DNA of 64,000 bases from Akkermansia sp. (GCA_030523775.1 JAUNHW010000001.1:1-64000), one strand, 5' to 3'. Numbered from the stretch's first letter, positions 1-9,316 are shown. Notes: generated by a model not told the origin, from the letters alone. A program made the numbers and translations.

Positions 1-54
1 CCTGCGGCAGAGGAAGCACCCGCCGCGGCAGAGCCACCTGCCCCCGAGGCATAA
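1..54 (+). CDS. C-terminal end of an unidentified protein (partial)
   Basis: The first 17 codons read in frame 1 as an alanine/proline/glutamate-rich tail ending in TAA at 52-54. A Rho-independent terminator follows 23 bases later, which supports this being the true end of a gene. Such low-complexity tails occur at the C-termini of many proteins in this genome type (a ribosomal or envelope protein is possible), but nothing here identifies the family. Confidence 0.5.
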   Translation, partial: PAAEEAPAAAEPPAPEA

Positions 55-77
55 TTTCCCCCATGGCATTGCTCTTC

Positions 78-107
78 AAGGCGCGCGCCCCCGGGTGCGC
101 GCCTTTT
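78..107 (+). terminator. Rho-independent terminator
   Basis: The stem AAGGCGCGC pairs with GCGCGCCTT around a 10-base loop and runs into a short T tract (104-107). It closes the transcript of the partial gene at the left edge. Confidence 0.7.
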
Positions 108-172
108 GTCTTCCCCGCGCGCCCCGTGCCGCCACCACATGTCCGCACTTTGCGGCCCCTCCCCTAATTTCA

Positions 173-201
173 TTGACATTTGCCGGGGAATGGGGCACAC
201 T
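173..201 (+). promoter_or_regulatory. Sigma-70-like promoter of the beta-CASP hydrolase
   Basis: TTGACA (173-178), a 17-bp spacer and CACACT (196-201) lie just upstream of the ATG at 218. The predicted transcript start near 208 gives a leader of about 10 bases. Confidence 0.5.
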
Positions 202-217
202 CTGCGCGTTTCCCGCC

Positions 218-1582
218 ATGATATCCTTCACCAACCTCTCCCGCGCCTCGGAAATCGGTTCCAACAGCTACCTGCTGGATCTGGACGGCACTCGCGTGGT
301 GCTGGATTGCGGCATGCACCCCAAGAAGGAGGGCCTGGAAGCCAAGCCGGATTTCGGCCCCATCGGCGCGGCGGACCCGGATGCCGTGTTTGTGACGCAC
401 GCGCACCTGGACCACATCGGCACCCTGCCCTGCCTGCAGGACGAATACCCGTCCGCGGAGGTCATCATGACCGCGGCCACGGCGGAGATAGGGGAGGCCA
501 TGCTGCACAACTCCGTGAACGTGATGACCGCCAAGCGCCAGCAGGAGGGTATCATCGAGTACCCGTTCTTCACGCACCCGGAGCTGGACCACGCGGCGCG
601 CAGCTGGATGGTGCGCGCGTACAACGAGCCGTTCCGCATAGGGCGGCGCGGGGGCGTGCTGGGCACGCTGCATGATGCCGGGCACATCCTGGGCTCCTGC
701 GGCGTGCACCTGGAGAGCGAGAGCGGCACCACCGTATTCTACACCGGGGATGTGCAATTTGAACCGCAAACCCTCATCCCGCCCGCGGATTTCCCGCAGG
801 GGCATGTGGACATCCTTATCACGGAATGCACGCACGGCGCCACGCAGCGCGCGGCGGAATACACGCGCCAGGCAGAGCTGGACCGCTTTGCCAAGGCCAT
901 ACGCGAGGTGCTGGAGGGCAACGGCGCGGTGCTGATTCCCGTGTTTGCTCTGGGCAAGAGCCAGGAGCTCCTCTACGAGCTGAACCGCATGAAGGCCGCC
1001 GGGCAGATCCCGGATGTGCCGGTGTATTTCGGCGGGCTGGGCGCCAAGGTCACGGAGCTGTACGACAAGCTGGCGGACTCCACGCCGCGCAACCTGCCCG
1101 GCTACCGCCTGCGCGAGCACGTGGAAACCCGCGGCCTGCCCAAGCAGGGCGTGGCCCCGCTCATTGCCTCACCCGGCAACATCTACCTGGTCTCCAGCGG
1201 CATGATGAGCGAGCACACCGTTTCACACATGCTGGCGGAACAGGTGCTCCCGCACCCGGCGGACGGCATCCTCTTTGTGGGGTACAGCGACCCCGATTCC
1301 CCCGCCGGCAAGGTGAAGGCGGCCGTGCACGGGGAACCGCTGCGCCTGCGCGCCAAGGGCGGCCAGGCCTACCCGCTCAACTGCCGCGTGGAAAGTTTCG
1401 ACTTCTCCGGCCACGCCACGCGCGAGGCCCTGGTGGAGTACGCCTGCAGCCTCACCCCCAAGAAGGTGGTGCTGGTGCACGGGGACCCCGCCGCCCTGCT
1501 CTGGATGCAGCAACAGCTGCAACAGGCACTCCCGCATGCGGAAATCATCATCCCGGAACCGGGGCGGGCAGTACGGCTTTGA
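218..1582 (+). CDS. Beta-CASP metallo-beta-lactamase-fold hydrolase (RNA-processing exonuclease type)
   Basis: This 454-residue protein is a metallo-beta-lactamase-fold nuclease of the beta-CASP/CPSF group (YSH1/MjaA-like), which cleaves or trims RNA in the cytoplasm using two zinc ions. The zinc motif HAHLDH is at residues 61-66. Further ligand motifs GHILGS, TECTHG, SGHA and VHGD follow in the family order, and an RMMBL-like segment lies near the C-terminus. The ATG at 218 is chosen because the protein then begins directly with the first beta-strand and a promoter sits just upstream; longer in-frame starts add unrelated sequence. It is convergent with the MarR gene, 14 bases away. The substrate is not deducible. 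Confidence 0.85.
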   Translation: MISFTNLSRASEIGSNSYLLDLDGTRVVLDCGMHPKKEGLEAKPDFGPIGAADPDAVFVTHAHLDHIGTLPCLQDEYPSAEVIMTAATAEIGEAMLHNSVNVMTAKRQQEGIIEYPFFTHPELDHAARSWMVRAYNEPFRIGRRGGVLGTLHDAGHILGSCGVHLESESGTTVFYTGDVQFEPQTLIPPADFPQGHVDILITECTHGATQRAAEYTRQAELDRFAKAIREVLEGNGAVLIPVFALGKSQELLYELNRMKAAGQIPDVPVYFGGLGAKVTELYDKLADSTPRNLPGYRLREHVETRGLPKQGVAPLIASPGNIYLVSSGMMSEHTVSHMLAEQVLPHPADGILFVGYSDPDSPAGKVKAAVHGEPLRLRAKGGQAYPLNCRVESFDFSGHATREALVEYACSLTPKKVVLVHGDPAALLWMQQQLQQALPHAEIIIPEPGRAVRL

Positions 1583-1596
1583 ACAGCGGGTGCGGG

Positions 1597-2061
1597 TCAC
1601 TTGCCGGATTGCAGGCACTCCAGCTTCTGCACCACGGAATCCAGGGTGCGCAGCTCCTGCGGGGTGAGCTCCCCCGCCAGGGAATCCAGCATGGCGCGGA
1701 ACCGCCCGTACACCTCCTCGAACATCTGCATGCCGCGCTCGGATAGGCGGATGAGCACGGAGCGACGGTCGTCCGGGTTGGGGCGGCGCTCGAAGAAGCC
1801 CTTGCGCACCATGCTCTCCACCAGCAGGGAGGTGGCCGGCACGGACATCTGCATGCGCGTGGCAAGAACCTTCAGCGGTATGCCCTCCGGCGCATCCTCC
1901 AGCAGCAGCTTCAGCTGGGATATGGCGGAACCTTGCCGCACCGTGAGCCCAAGCATCTTCTTGAGCTGCCCCGCCCCCACGTTGCGCACGGCCTCGCGCC
2001 GCATCTCATCTAGCAGGTTGAGTAGCTTGCGGAATATCAGGTGGGCGGGTGCGTCTGCCAT
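1597..2061 (-). CDS. MarR-family transcriptional regulator
   Basis: About 154 residues (158 if the ATG at 2073 is used) with the winged-helix pattern of MarR proteins. An N-terminal dimerisation helix is followed by a recognition region (MQMSVPATSLLVESM) and the wing motif NPDDRRSVLIRLSERG, which carries the conserved D-x-R core. MarR dimers usually repress a nearby gene and release DNA on binding a small aromatic or oxidant signal. The gene is divergent from purM across a 250-bp gap, but nothing obvious in that gap looks like a palindromic operator. The target is unknown. The earlier open frame up to 2328 is not needed, since it lacks conserved content. Confidence 0.85.
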   Translation of the reverse strand: MADAPAHLIFRKLLNLLDEMRREAVRNVGAGQLKKMLGLTVRQGSAISQLKLLLEDAPEGIPLKVLATRMQMSVPATSLLVESMVRKGFFERRPNPDDRRSVLIRLSERGMQMFEEVYGRFRAMLDSLAGELTPQELRTLDSVVQKLECLQSGK

Positions 2062-2253
2062 AACGCCGTGCATTGTAGCGGATAATCCCGCCCTTGGCAA
2101 GCGGGAATGCGCCGCGCTGCCGCATTCCCGCATCTCCCATTGGTTCATGCATGCGTACGGTTGAGTATGATGCGGTCTCGAAATCGCAAAGCTTGCTCCC
2201 CACCGCCCCAGTTTTGGAAATTCTCCATTCTTTCTTCCTGTTTGCAAATTCCC

Positions 2254-2282
2254 TTGCTTTTTCGGGGCGGTTCCGCTACAAT
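2254..2282 (+). promoter_or_regulatory. Promoter of purM-purF
   Basis: TTGCTT (2254-2259), 17 bp, TACAAT (2277-2282). The start codon of purM is 29 bases further on. The sequence between is C-rich and shows no Shine-Dalgarno motif. Confidence 0.5.
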
Positions 2283-2311
2283 TTCCCCGCAATCCGCGAG
2301 AGCATTCCACC

Positions 2312-3310
2312 ATGTCCGGCAACCTCACCTACAAGCAATCCGGCGTCGATACCATAGAGGCGCAATCCTTTGTTCACGACATCAGCGCACACGTCAAGCG
2401 CACGCAGAAAAACCGGCAGCTCTGCAACGCCTTCGGGCTCTTTGCCGCCGCGTACGACCTCTCCTCCTACAAGGAGCCGGTGATAGTGACAGGCACGGAC
2501 GGCGTGGGCACCAAAACGGAAATCCTTTTCGACCTGGACATGCTGGAAACCGCCGGCAAGGACCTGGTGGCCATGAACGTGAACGACATCCTGACCACCG
2601 GCGGCGACCCGCTGGTGTTCCTGGACTACCTGGGCATCTCCAACCTGGAGATTGAGCGCCCGCGCATCACCCGCCTGGTGGCCGGCATGTGCGACTACCT
2701 GGAAAGCTGCAACTGCATCCTGGCCGGCGGCGAAACCGCGGAAATGCCCGGCGTGGTGCCGGAGAACCTGGTGGAGATGGCAGGCTTCAGCATCGGCTGC
2801 GTGGAGAAGAGCCTCATGATCCAGCCCGCCACCGTGGAGGTGGGAGACATCCTCATCGGCTACCCGAGCGACGGTTTCCACGCCAACGGCTGGAGCCTCA
2901 TCCGCCGCATCCTCAAGCAGAACCCGGACCTGCTCACTGAGCAGGAGCTGCGCGGCCTGCTGGCCCCCACCCGCCTGTACCACGATGTGGTGTACGATAT
3001 GCGCAAGCTCGGCACCACCCCCAAGGCGTACGCCCATATCACGGGCGGCGGCCTGCCGGAGAACCTGGAACGCTTCCTGGGCGACAAGGGCTCCGACCTT
3101 GAAATCCCCTACTGGAACAATCCCGCCGCCCAAAAGGTGCTGGAGTTCGTGGACGCGGAGGACCGCTTCCACACCTTCAACATGGGTATCGGCTGGGTCG
3201 CCATTGTCAAACCGGACCAAGTGGACCAAGCCTGCACGGCTGGCCCCGGCGGCACGCCCATCGGCACCATTCGCCAAGGCAAGGGCATCCGCGTCACCGT
3301 CCGCAAGTAA
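2312..3310 (+). CDS. purM: Phosphoribosylformylglycinamidine cyclo-ligase (AIR synthetase)
   Basis: This 332-residue PurM catalyses the ATP-dependent closure of formylglycinamidine ribonucleotide to aminoimidazole ribonucleotide, step 5 of purine synthesis. Visible family marks are the N-terminal YKQSGVDT, the ATP-site signature TGTDGVGTK near residue 60, NDILTTGGDPL, the GGETAEMPG motif and HITGGGLPEN. Length and start match the family. It lies 20 bases upstream of purF and both are probably on one transcript. In many bacteria purM pairs with purN; here it pairs with purF instead. Confidence 0.95.
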   Translation: MSGNLTYKQSGVDTIEAQSFVHDISAHVKRTQKNRQLCNAFGLFAAAYDLSSYKEPVIVTGTDGVGTKTEILFDLDMLETAGKDLVAMNVNDILTTGGDPLVFLDYLGISNLEIERPRITRLVAGMCDYLESCNCILAGGETAEMPGVVPENLVEMAGFSIGCVEKSLMIQPATVEVGDILIGYPSDGFHANGWSLIRRILKQNPDLLTEQELRGLLAPTRLYHDVVYDMRKLGTTPKAYAHITGGGLPENLERFLGDKGSDLEIPYWNNPAAQKVLEFVDAEDRFHTFNMGIGWVAIVKPDQVDQACTAGPGGTPIGTIRQGKGIRVTVRK

Positions 3311-3330
3311 CCCCAAACACCATTCCCCTT

Positions 3331-5250
3331 ATGTCAGACCCCCTACATCATGAATGTGCGGTGGCAGCGATACGCATGCTCAAACCGCTCTCCTACTACG
3401 CTGAAAAGTACGGCAACCCGCTCTGGGCCTTCAACAAGCTCTTCCTCCTGATGGAGAAGCAGCACAACCGCGGGCAGGACGGCGCCGGCATCGGCTGCAT
3501 CAAGCTCAACACGCCCTTGGGCGAGCCCTACATGTTCCGCCACCGGGACGCCACCGGCAACGCCCTCTCCAACATCTTCTCCGAAGAGCAGCGCAACTAC
3601 CGCACCCTTTGCGAGCGCGGCGACATCGAGGAGGAGAACCCGGAACAAATCAAGGCCCGCTTCAACTACGGCGGCGAGCTCCTGGTGGGCCACATGCGCT
3701 ACGGCGCCAGCTCCGCGCGCTTCGACGAGGGCATCTGCCACCCCTTCACCCGCCGCACCAACTGGATCACCCGCACGCTCATGCTGCTGGGCAATTTCGG
3801 CATCACCAACACCCAGGAGCTCGCGCAGACCCTCATCGAGCGCGGCCAGCACCCCGTCTTCGATTCCGAAACCCAGACCATCCTGGAGGAAATCGGGTAC
3901 TATCTGGACGAGGCTCACAACGAGCTCTACCGCTCCCTGCGCGACAAGCTCTCCGGCCAGGAGCTCCAGCAGGAGATTTCCAACCGCATCGACCTCTACG
4001 ACATCATCGGCAAGGCCTCCAAGGACTGGGACGGCGGGTTCACCGCCCTGGGCGCCGTGGGCAACGGAGACCTCTTCTGCCTGCGCGACCCGCACGGCAT
4101 CCGCCCCTGCCACTATGTGCTCACGGACGAGTACCTGGCCATTGCCAGCGAGGAAGTGCCGCTCATGAGCGTGATGGAGGTGGAACAGGACCAGGTGCAA
4201 ATCCTGCCCCCGGCGAACATGCTCGTGCTCAAGCACGACGGCGAGTTCACCGTGCGCGAGTACACCCAGCCGCTGGAGCACAAGCCCTGCTGCTTTGAGA
4301 GCATCTACTTCTCACGCGGAAACGACCCCATCATCTACCGCCAGCGCAAGAAGCTGGGCGCCCTGCTCTCCGACAAAGTGGTGCGCAGCCTGGAGGGGGA
4401 TGTCTCCCGCGCCGCCATCTCCTTCATCCCCAACACCGCGGAAATCGCCTACTACGGCCTGCTGGAGGGCCTGCGCGCCTACCGCCGCAACTACGTCACC
4501 AAGACCATGAAGGAGGCCCTTGCCAACGGCACCATATCCGACGAGCTCATCGAGGAGCTCATCCTCCGCCGCTGGCCCCGCGCAGAGAAAATCGTCCACA
4601 AGGACATCAAGCTCCGCACCTTCATCACCCCGGAGAACAGCCGCGGCCAGCTCGCCAGCCAGGTGTACGACCTCACCTTCGATGCCCTGCGCGAGGGAGA
4701 GGTGCTGGTGGCCATAGACGACTCCATTGTGCGCGGCACCACGCTCAAGAAGAACCTGCTGCGCCTGCTGGCCCGCTCCAAGCCCCGCAAGATTGTCATT
4801 GTCTCCTCCGCCCCGCAGGTGCGCTACCCGGACTGCTACGGCATAGACATGAGCGAGCTGGGCAAGTTCATTGCCTTCCACGCGGCCATTGCCCTGCTCA
4901 AGAAGCGCGGCATGTACGACCTCATCACCCAGGTGTACGATGAATGCAGGCGCCAGCTCACCCTGCCCCCGCAAGCCCGCACCAACCCCGTCAAGAAAAT
5001 CTACGAGCTCTTCACGGACGACGAGATCACGGAGGAGGTATCCCGCATGGTCACGCCGGATGACAGCCCCTGCCCCGTGGAAATCATCTACCAGACCATG
5101 GACGGGCTGCACGAGGCCATTGCCGGCCCCTGCGGCGACTGGTACTTCAGCGGAGACTACCCCACGCCCGGCGGCTACACCGCGGTGAACCAGGCGTTCA
5201 TCCGCTGGTACGAGGGCAAGGACGGCGGCGCCAACGCCCTGCCCGTCTAA
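3331..5250 (+). CDS. purF: Amidophosphoribosyltransferase, long form
   Basis: PurF transfers the glutamine amide to PRPP, the committed step of purine synthesis. The class II glutaminase domain opens with HHECAVA; Cys9 is the expected N-terminal nucleophile after removal of a short propeptide. EKQHNRGQDGAG follows near residue 45. The phosphoribosyltransferase domain carries the PRPP loop VLVAIDDSIVRGTTLKKN near residue 465. At 639 residues it is about 150 longer than the E. coli type and resembles the long form known from Bacteroidetes. The residue after the nucleophile is Ala instead of the usual Gly. A strong terminator follows. Confidence 0.93.
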   Translation: MSDPLHHECAVAAIRMLKPLSYYAEKYGNPLWAFNKLFLLMEKQHNRGQDGAGIGCIKLNTPLGEPYMFRHRDATGNALSNIFSEEQRNYRTLCERGDIEEENPEQIKARFNYGGELLVGHMRYGASSARFDEGICHPFTRRTNWITRTLMLLGNFGITNTQELAQTLIERGQHPVFDSETQTILEEIGYYLDEAHNELYRSLRDKLSGQELQQEISNRIDLYDIIGKASKDWDGGFTALGAVGNGDLFCLRDPHGIRPCHYVLTDEYLAIASEEVPLMSVMEVEQDQVQILPPANMLVLKHDGEFTVREYTQPLEHKPCCFESIYFSRGNDPIIYRQRKKLGALLSDKVVRSLEGDVSRAAISFIPNTAEIAYYGLLEGLRAYRRNYVTKTMKEALANGTISDELIEELILRRWPRAEKIVHKDIKLRTFITPENSRGQLASQVYDLTFDALREGEVLVAIDDSIVRGTTLKKNLLRLLARSKPRKIVIVSSAPQVRYPDCYGIDMSELGKFIAFHAAIALLKKRGMYDLITQVYDECRRQLTLPPQARTNPVKKIYELFTDDEITEEVSRMVTPDDSPCPVEIIYQTMDGLHEAIAGPCGDWYFSGDYPTPGGYTAVNQAFIRWYEGKDGGANALPV

Positions 5251-5275
5251 ACCGCCACGCACGGCACATCTCCAA

Positions 5276-5310
5276 GGCCCGCACGGCATCACGCCGCGCG
5301 GGCCCTTTTT
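5276..5310 (+). terminator. Rho-independent terminator after purF
   Basis: GGCCCGC-A-CGGC pairs with GCCG-C-GCGGGCC across a 5-base loop with one mismatch, followed by five T residues (5306-5310). It ends the purM-purF transcript. Confidence 0.85.
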
Positions 5311-5339
5311 ACATTGGCGTGCATTGCCGCCCTATATCC

Positions 5340-5368
5340 TTGCATTGCGCCGCGCGCCGTAGTAGAAT
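5340..5368 (+). promoter_or_regulatory. Promoter of glgB
   Basis: TTGCAT (5340-5345), 17 bp, TAGAAT (5363-5368). The ATG of glgB at 5377 is only 8 bases past the -10 element, so the transcript should have almost no leader. Confidence 0.6.
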
Positions 5369-5376
5369 GAACAGTC

Positions 5377-7374
5377 ATGAACGAGGCATCCATACCCAAG
5401 CTGGTGCAGGACGACGAATGGCTGAAACCATACCAGCGGCAGATAGAGGAACGCATGCAGATGTACAACATCCGGCTGAACTCCATCTGCAGGCGGCACG
5501 GCTCCCTGGAGGAGTGCGCCAACGGCTTTGCGCGCATGGGCTTCAACCGTGACGCCGCCACCGGGGAATGGGTGTACCGCGAGTGGGCTCCCGGCGCGCG
5601 CGAGCTCTTCCTCATCGGCGATTTCAACGGCTGGGACCGCGCCGCCACCCCCATGCAGCGCAACGGCGGCATGTGGGAGGTGCGCCTGCCCGCAGATGCC
5701 CTGCACCACGGCTCCCGCGTGAAGGTGCACGTTGTTGGCGCAGACCTGGAACGCCGAGACCGCATGCCAGCCTGGATCCGCTTCACCGAGCAGGATGCCA
5801 AGACCTTCGACTACTGCGGCATCATCTGGGAGCCGGATGCGCCCCACCGTTGGCAAAACACGGATTGGACACCCGAACGCGTGCAAACACCGTTCATCTA
5901 CGAGTGCCACATCGGCATGGCGGGGGAGGAGGAACGCATCCACTCCTACCGCGAATTCGCGGACAACGTGCTGCCGCGCATTGCGGAGCTCGGCTACAAC
6001 ACCGTGCAGGTGATGGCCGTGCAGGAGCACCCGTACTACGGCTCCTTCGGCTACCACGTCTCCTCGTTCTTCGCGCCGTGCAACCGCTTCGGCACACCAG
6101 ATGACCTGAAATACCTCATCGACACCGCACACGGCCTGGGCATTGCCGTGCTGCTGGATGTGGTGCACTCCCACGCCGTGAAGAACATGGCGGAGGGCCT
6201 GAACAACTTCGACGGCTCCGGCGGTCAGTACTTCAAGGCAGGCGAGCGCGATGCCCGCCACCCGGATTGGGACAGCTGCCTCTTCGACTACGGGCGGGAT
6301 GAAGTCATCGAATTCCTGCTGAGCAACCTGCGCTGGTGGCTGCAGGAATTCCGGTTCGACGGCTTCCGCTTCGACGGCGTCACGAGCATGCTCTACCTCC
6401 ACCACGGGCACGAGCCCTTCACAGACCTGGGCTGCTACTTCAACAACCAGGTGAACACGGAAGCCGTGACCTACCTGCAGCTGGCCGCCACCCTGGTGCA
6501 CAGGCTGCGCCCCGGCGTCATCGTGATTGCAGAGGACATGAGCGGCATGCCCGGTCTCTGCCGCCCCGTGGAGGAGGGCGGTTTCGGCTTCACCCACCGC
6601 TTGGCCATGGGCCTGCCGGACTACTGGATCAAGCTCCTCAAGGAGAAGAAGGACGAGGAGTGGAGCGTGGGTGACATTTGGTACACCCTCATCAACCGCC
6701 GCTACAGGGAGGCCAACATTGCCTACGTGGAAAGCCACGACCAGGCGCTCGTGGGCGACAAGACCATTGCCTTCCGCCTGATGGACGCAGAGATGTACAC
6801 CCACATGAGCTGCAGCATGCAGAGCCTGGTCATAGACCGCGGCATGGCCCTGCACAAGATGATTCGCCTGGTCACCCTGGCCGCCGGCGGAGAGGGCTGG
6901 CTCAACTTCATGGGCAACGAATTCGGCCACCCGGAATGGATCGACTTCCCGCGCGTGGGCAACGGCAACTCCTACAAGTACTGCCGCCGCCAGTGGAGCC
7001 TGGTGGACAACGGCCTGCTGCGCTACCGCTTCCTCAACGAGTTCGACAAAGCCATGGTGAAGCTGGCGCGGGAGACAAACCTGCTGGCCTCCGGCTACGC
7101 ACAGCCGCTCAACATGGACGAGGACAACCGCGTGATGGCCTTCACTCGCGGCGGCCTCGTCTTCGTCTTCAACTGGAACGGAGAGCGCGCCCTGGCAGAC
7201 TACCTCCTGCCCGCCCCCGAACACGGCGAATGGCGCGTGGCGCTGGATTCGGACGATGCACGCTTCGGCGGCTTCGCACGCCAGGACCACTCCGTCAACC
7301 ACTTCACCGACAATAACCAGCGGCTTTCGCTGTATCTCCTGCCGAGGACCGTGATGGTGCTGGAGCGGGTTTAG
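5377..7374 (+). CDS. glgB: 1,4-alpha-glucan branching enzyme
   Basis: This 665-residue GH13 enzyme moves alpha-1,4-glucan segments to make alpha-1,6 branches in glycogen. A CBM48-like N-terminal domain (WAPGARELFLIGDFNGWD, about 72-89) precedes the barrel. The four GH13 regions are visible: DVVHSH, GFRFDGVTSM with the catalytic Asp, EDMSG with the acid Glu, and ESHDQ with the transition-state Asp. No other glycogen gene is adjacent, so it is a stand-alone copy with its own promoter. It resembles the eukaryotic/Bacteroidetes style of branching enzyme more than the E. coli GlgB. Confidence 0.92.
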   Translation: MNEASIPKLVQDDEWLKPYQRQIEERMQMYNIRLNSICRRHGSLEECANGFARMGFNRDAATGEWVYREWAPGARELFLIGDFNGWDRAATPMQRNGGMWEVRLPADALHHGSRVKVHVVGADLERRDRMPAWIRFTEQDAKTFDYCGIIWEPDAPHRWQNTDWTPERVQTPFIYECHIGMAGEEERIHSYREFADNVLPRIAELGYNTVQVMAVQEHPYYGSFGYHVSSFFAPCNRFGTPDDLKYLIDTAHGLGIAVLLDVVHSHAVKNMAEGLNNFDGSGGQYFKAGERDARHPDWDSCLFDYGRDEVIEFLLSNLRWWLQEFRFDGFRFDGVTSMLYLHHGHEPFTDLGCYFNNQVNTEAVTYLQLAATLVHRLRPGVIVIAEDMSGMPGLCRPVEEGGFGFTHRLAMGLPDYWIKLLKEKKDEEWSVGDIWYTLINRRYREANIAYVESHDQALVGDKTIAFRLMDAEMYTHMSCSMQSLVIDRGMALHKMIRLVTLAAGGEGWLNFMGNEFGHPEWIDFPRVGNGNSYKYCRRQWSLVDNGLLRYRFLNEFDKAMVKLARETNLLASGYAQPLNMDEDNRVMAFTRGGLVFVFNWNGERALADYLLPAPEHGEWRVALDSDDARFGGFARQDHSVNHFTDNNQRLSLYLLPRTVMVLERV

Positions 7375-7392
7375 GCGATACAGGGGATGTGC

Positions 7393-7434
7393 GATTTAGA
7401 ATTTCGGATTTAAGATTTAGGATTTGGGATTTTC
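7393..7434. repeat. AT-rich heptamer tandem repeat (6 units)
   Basis: Six consecutive 7-base units, GATTTAG / AATTTCG / GATTTAA / GATTTAG / GATTTGG / GATTTTC, run without a gap. The array lies behind glgB and supplies the last codons and stop of the neighbouring minus-strand gene. Confidence 0.8.
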
Positions 7435-8193
7435 CGTCACCACGCGGCGGAAGAAATCATCCAGAGGCGCGGGGTCGGGGAACGGTAGTGCGGGCGCGGC
7501 ATCCAGCGTGGCGCGCAGGGATTCCAGCTCGCGTTGGATGAACGCCGCCGCCACCGGGCGCACCGGACCCACCGCCTTTTCCGTGGAGCTCGCGCGCAGT
7601 TGCAACAGAGTGTCCACCTCGTCCTGCATGTCGGCGGGCAGCAGGGCTTCACGCAGTTCCGCGAAGGGCACGGGCGCGGGACGCCGCTCGCGCAGCACCC
7701 AGCGCGCGGCCAGCAGCGGGCGGATGCAGTAGAAGTATTCCTTGTAGGGCACCTGCGGGGCCTCCAGATAGCGCTTGAAGGTGCTGACCGCCATGCCCAC
7801 GTATCGGTACGCCAGACGCTCCGGCTGCATCACCCGCTCGATGAGCGCGCGGAATTCGTCCACATGCGGGGAAGTCTCGTACATGATGGGCGAGTGCGCC
7901 CACTCATGGATGCTGACGTTTGATTTGAGCGCCAGGTGCAGGGCCTTGCGGAGGTCCCACCCGTTGATGTCGAACACCTCGTTGAGCTCCCACTCGATGG
8001 TGTCGCGCGGCGGGTACACGCGCAGGTAGCACGCCTGCGGGTGGTAGTACACGCAGCGTACATCGTAGTCGCTGTTCAAGGAGGCGTACCCCCATGAGCG
8101 GCTGCCGGATTCCGCGGCGAAAAGCAGGCGGCAGTCGTGCGCCTGCTGCATGTCCGCCAGGCGCTGCCTAATTTGCGAGATGGTGTCGTTCAT
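7417..8193 (-). CDS. RlaP/YcgL-type predicted nucleotidyltransferase, copy A
   Basis: 258 residues with a DNA polymerase-beta-like nucleotidyltransferase core: GSRSWGY at 30-36 and the metal-binding SDYDVR at 41-46. This matches the RlaP (YcgL) family, which is predicted to act in RNA repair and is found near RNA ligases and phage-defence genes. No ligase is adjacent here. It overlaps its upstream neighbour of the same family by 26 bases, so the two are probably co-expressed and may act together. The last residues (TENPKS) are encoded inside a heptamer repeat, so the natural C-terminus may have been rewritten. Confidence 0.8.
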   Translation of the reverse strand: MNDTISQIRQRLADMQQAHDCRLLFAAESGSRSWGYASLNSDYDVRCVYYHPQACYLRVYPPRDTIEWELNEVFDINGWDLRKALHLALKSNVSIHEWAHSPIMYETSPHVDEFRALIERVMQPERLAYRYVGMAVSTFKRYLEAPQVPYKEYFYCIRPLLAARWVLRERRPAPVPFAELREALLPADMQDEVDTLLQLRASSTEKAVGPVRPVAAAFIQRELESLRATLDAAPALPFPDPAPLDDFFRRVVTENPKS

Positions 8194-9244
8194 AGTCTAT
8201 TCTGAGTTGGGCCAAATCTTGTTCAAGGTTCCCCACCTGCGGGGATTCCGGGAGGGCGGACGCCTCGTACTCCGCGGGCAGCTCCGCCAGCAGGGCGTCC
8301 ACCATGCGCATCAGCTCGTCCAGCGGCACGCGCCCCGCACGGATGTCCCGCAGCAGGGCGTTGTCCCACGTGCGGCGCACATGCACCCTGCCCTCCCGCG
8401 CAATCTCGCGCGCCATGTGCAGAAGGCGCACCACGTGCCCCATGTGCTTGCAGTCGTACGCGCCGCCGTGGTCGCCGTCCAGCGCGGTGTCCAGGCGCTT
8501 GGTGTTGCGCTCCTGCAGCCATTGGCGGTACTGCGCCACGCGGCGGCAGTGGCGAGAGAAGTCGTCCTCATGCACCACCATGTGGCAGAGGAACGGCGCG
8601 CCCGCCGGAACCTGCGGACACGACACGGCGGTGCCGGATTTGCCGAACAGCCCGCCGCGGTTCTCCCCGCGGTACAGCGCATAGGTGCGCGGGCAGCCCT
8701 CCATCGGCGCGGCCAGCTGGGTGTGCTCGTCCACCCCCTGTCCCGCCATCCAGCTGCGCAGGGGAATGCATGCGCCCTCGTGCAGCACGGCGCAGAAGTC
8801 CGCGAGCGTGAGGGAATCATCGGGCGGGCGGAGGGCCTTCTCATGGGTGGCCTGCACGCGCTTGACCTGTCTGTTGGCGTTGGCGGCGAAGGTGTAGCGG
8901 CACTTGCGCGAGAGGAAGCTGCGCTCGCCGAAAAACCGCGCGAACCAAGGCGCGGCGAAGATTTGCTGCTCCTGCCCCAGGCATCCCAAAAGCTCCAGCG
9001 CGCCGCTGTTGTTGAGCATGAGCTGGCGGCAGAACTCGCCTATCTCCGTGTACTGCAAATCCTGCTTTTCGTCGAACACGCTGCCGGGTGCCACCCCGCT
9101 GAGCACATCCGCCAGCGGCGCCATGTACACGCCCTTGCGGTCCTCGTCGCTCTTCTCCGTCTCCAGCCCGTGCGCGCGGCTCCCCGCCACGCACTCGAAG
9201 CATATCAGGTCACGGATTCCCTCTATCGTGTATTCTCTCATCAT
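8168..9244 (-). CDS. RlaP/YcgL-type predicted nucleotidyltransferase, copy B
   Basis: 358 residues from the ATG at 9244. The nucleotidyltransferase signature is GSRAHG at 21-26 and SDEDRKG at 32-38, with the metal ligands in the D/E-x-D position. It is longer than copy A and carries a C-terminal helical region with a HEDDFSRHCRR segment. The family is predicted to add nucleotides to RNA, but the substrate is unknown. The start is supported by a promoter ending 18 bases upstream. With copy A and the AbiE-like pair behind it, it makes an island of three nucleotidyltransferases. Confidence 0.8.
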   Translation of the reverse strand: MMREYTIEGIRDLICFECVAGSRAHGLETEKSDEDRKGVYMAPLADVLSGVAPGSVFDEKQDLQYTEIGEFCRQLMLNNSGALELLGCLGQEQQIFAAPWFARFFGERSFLSRKCRYTFAANANRQVKRVQATHEKALRPPDDSLTLADFCAVLHEGACIPLRSWMAGQGVDEHTQLAAPMEGCPRTYALYRGENRGGLFGKSGTAVSCPQVPAGAPFLCHMVVHEDDFSRHCRRVAQYRQWLQERNTKRLDTALDGDHGGAYDCKHMGHVVRLLHMAREIAREGRVHVRRTWDNALLRDIRAGRVPLDELMRMVDALLAELPAEYEASALPESPQVGNLEQDLAQLRIDYERHHLAN

Positions 9245-9262
9245 CCCGGTAGTTGTCCCCCC

Positions 9263-9291
9263 ATCATAATCCCGCACCATCCCTTTGGCAA
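9263..9291 (-). promoter_or_regulatory. Promoter of the RlaP-type pair
   Basis: Read on the minus strand: TTGCCA (9286-9291), 17 bp, TATGAT (9263-9268). Predicted leader is about 13 bases to the ATG at 9244. Confidence 0.55.
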
Positions 9292-9316
9292 CCAAAATCC
9301 GAGGAGCTATACGAAA

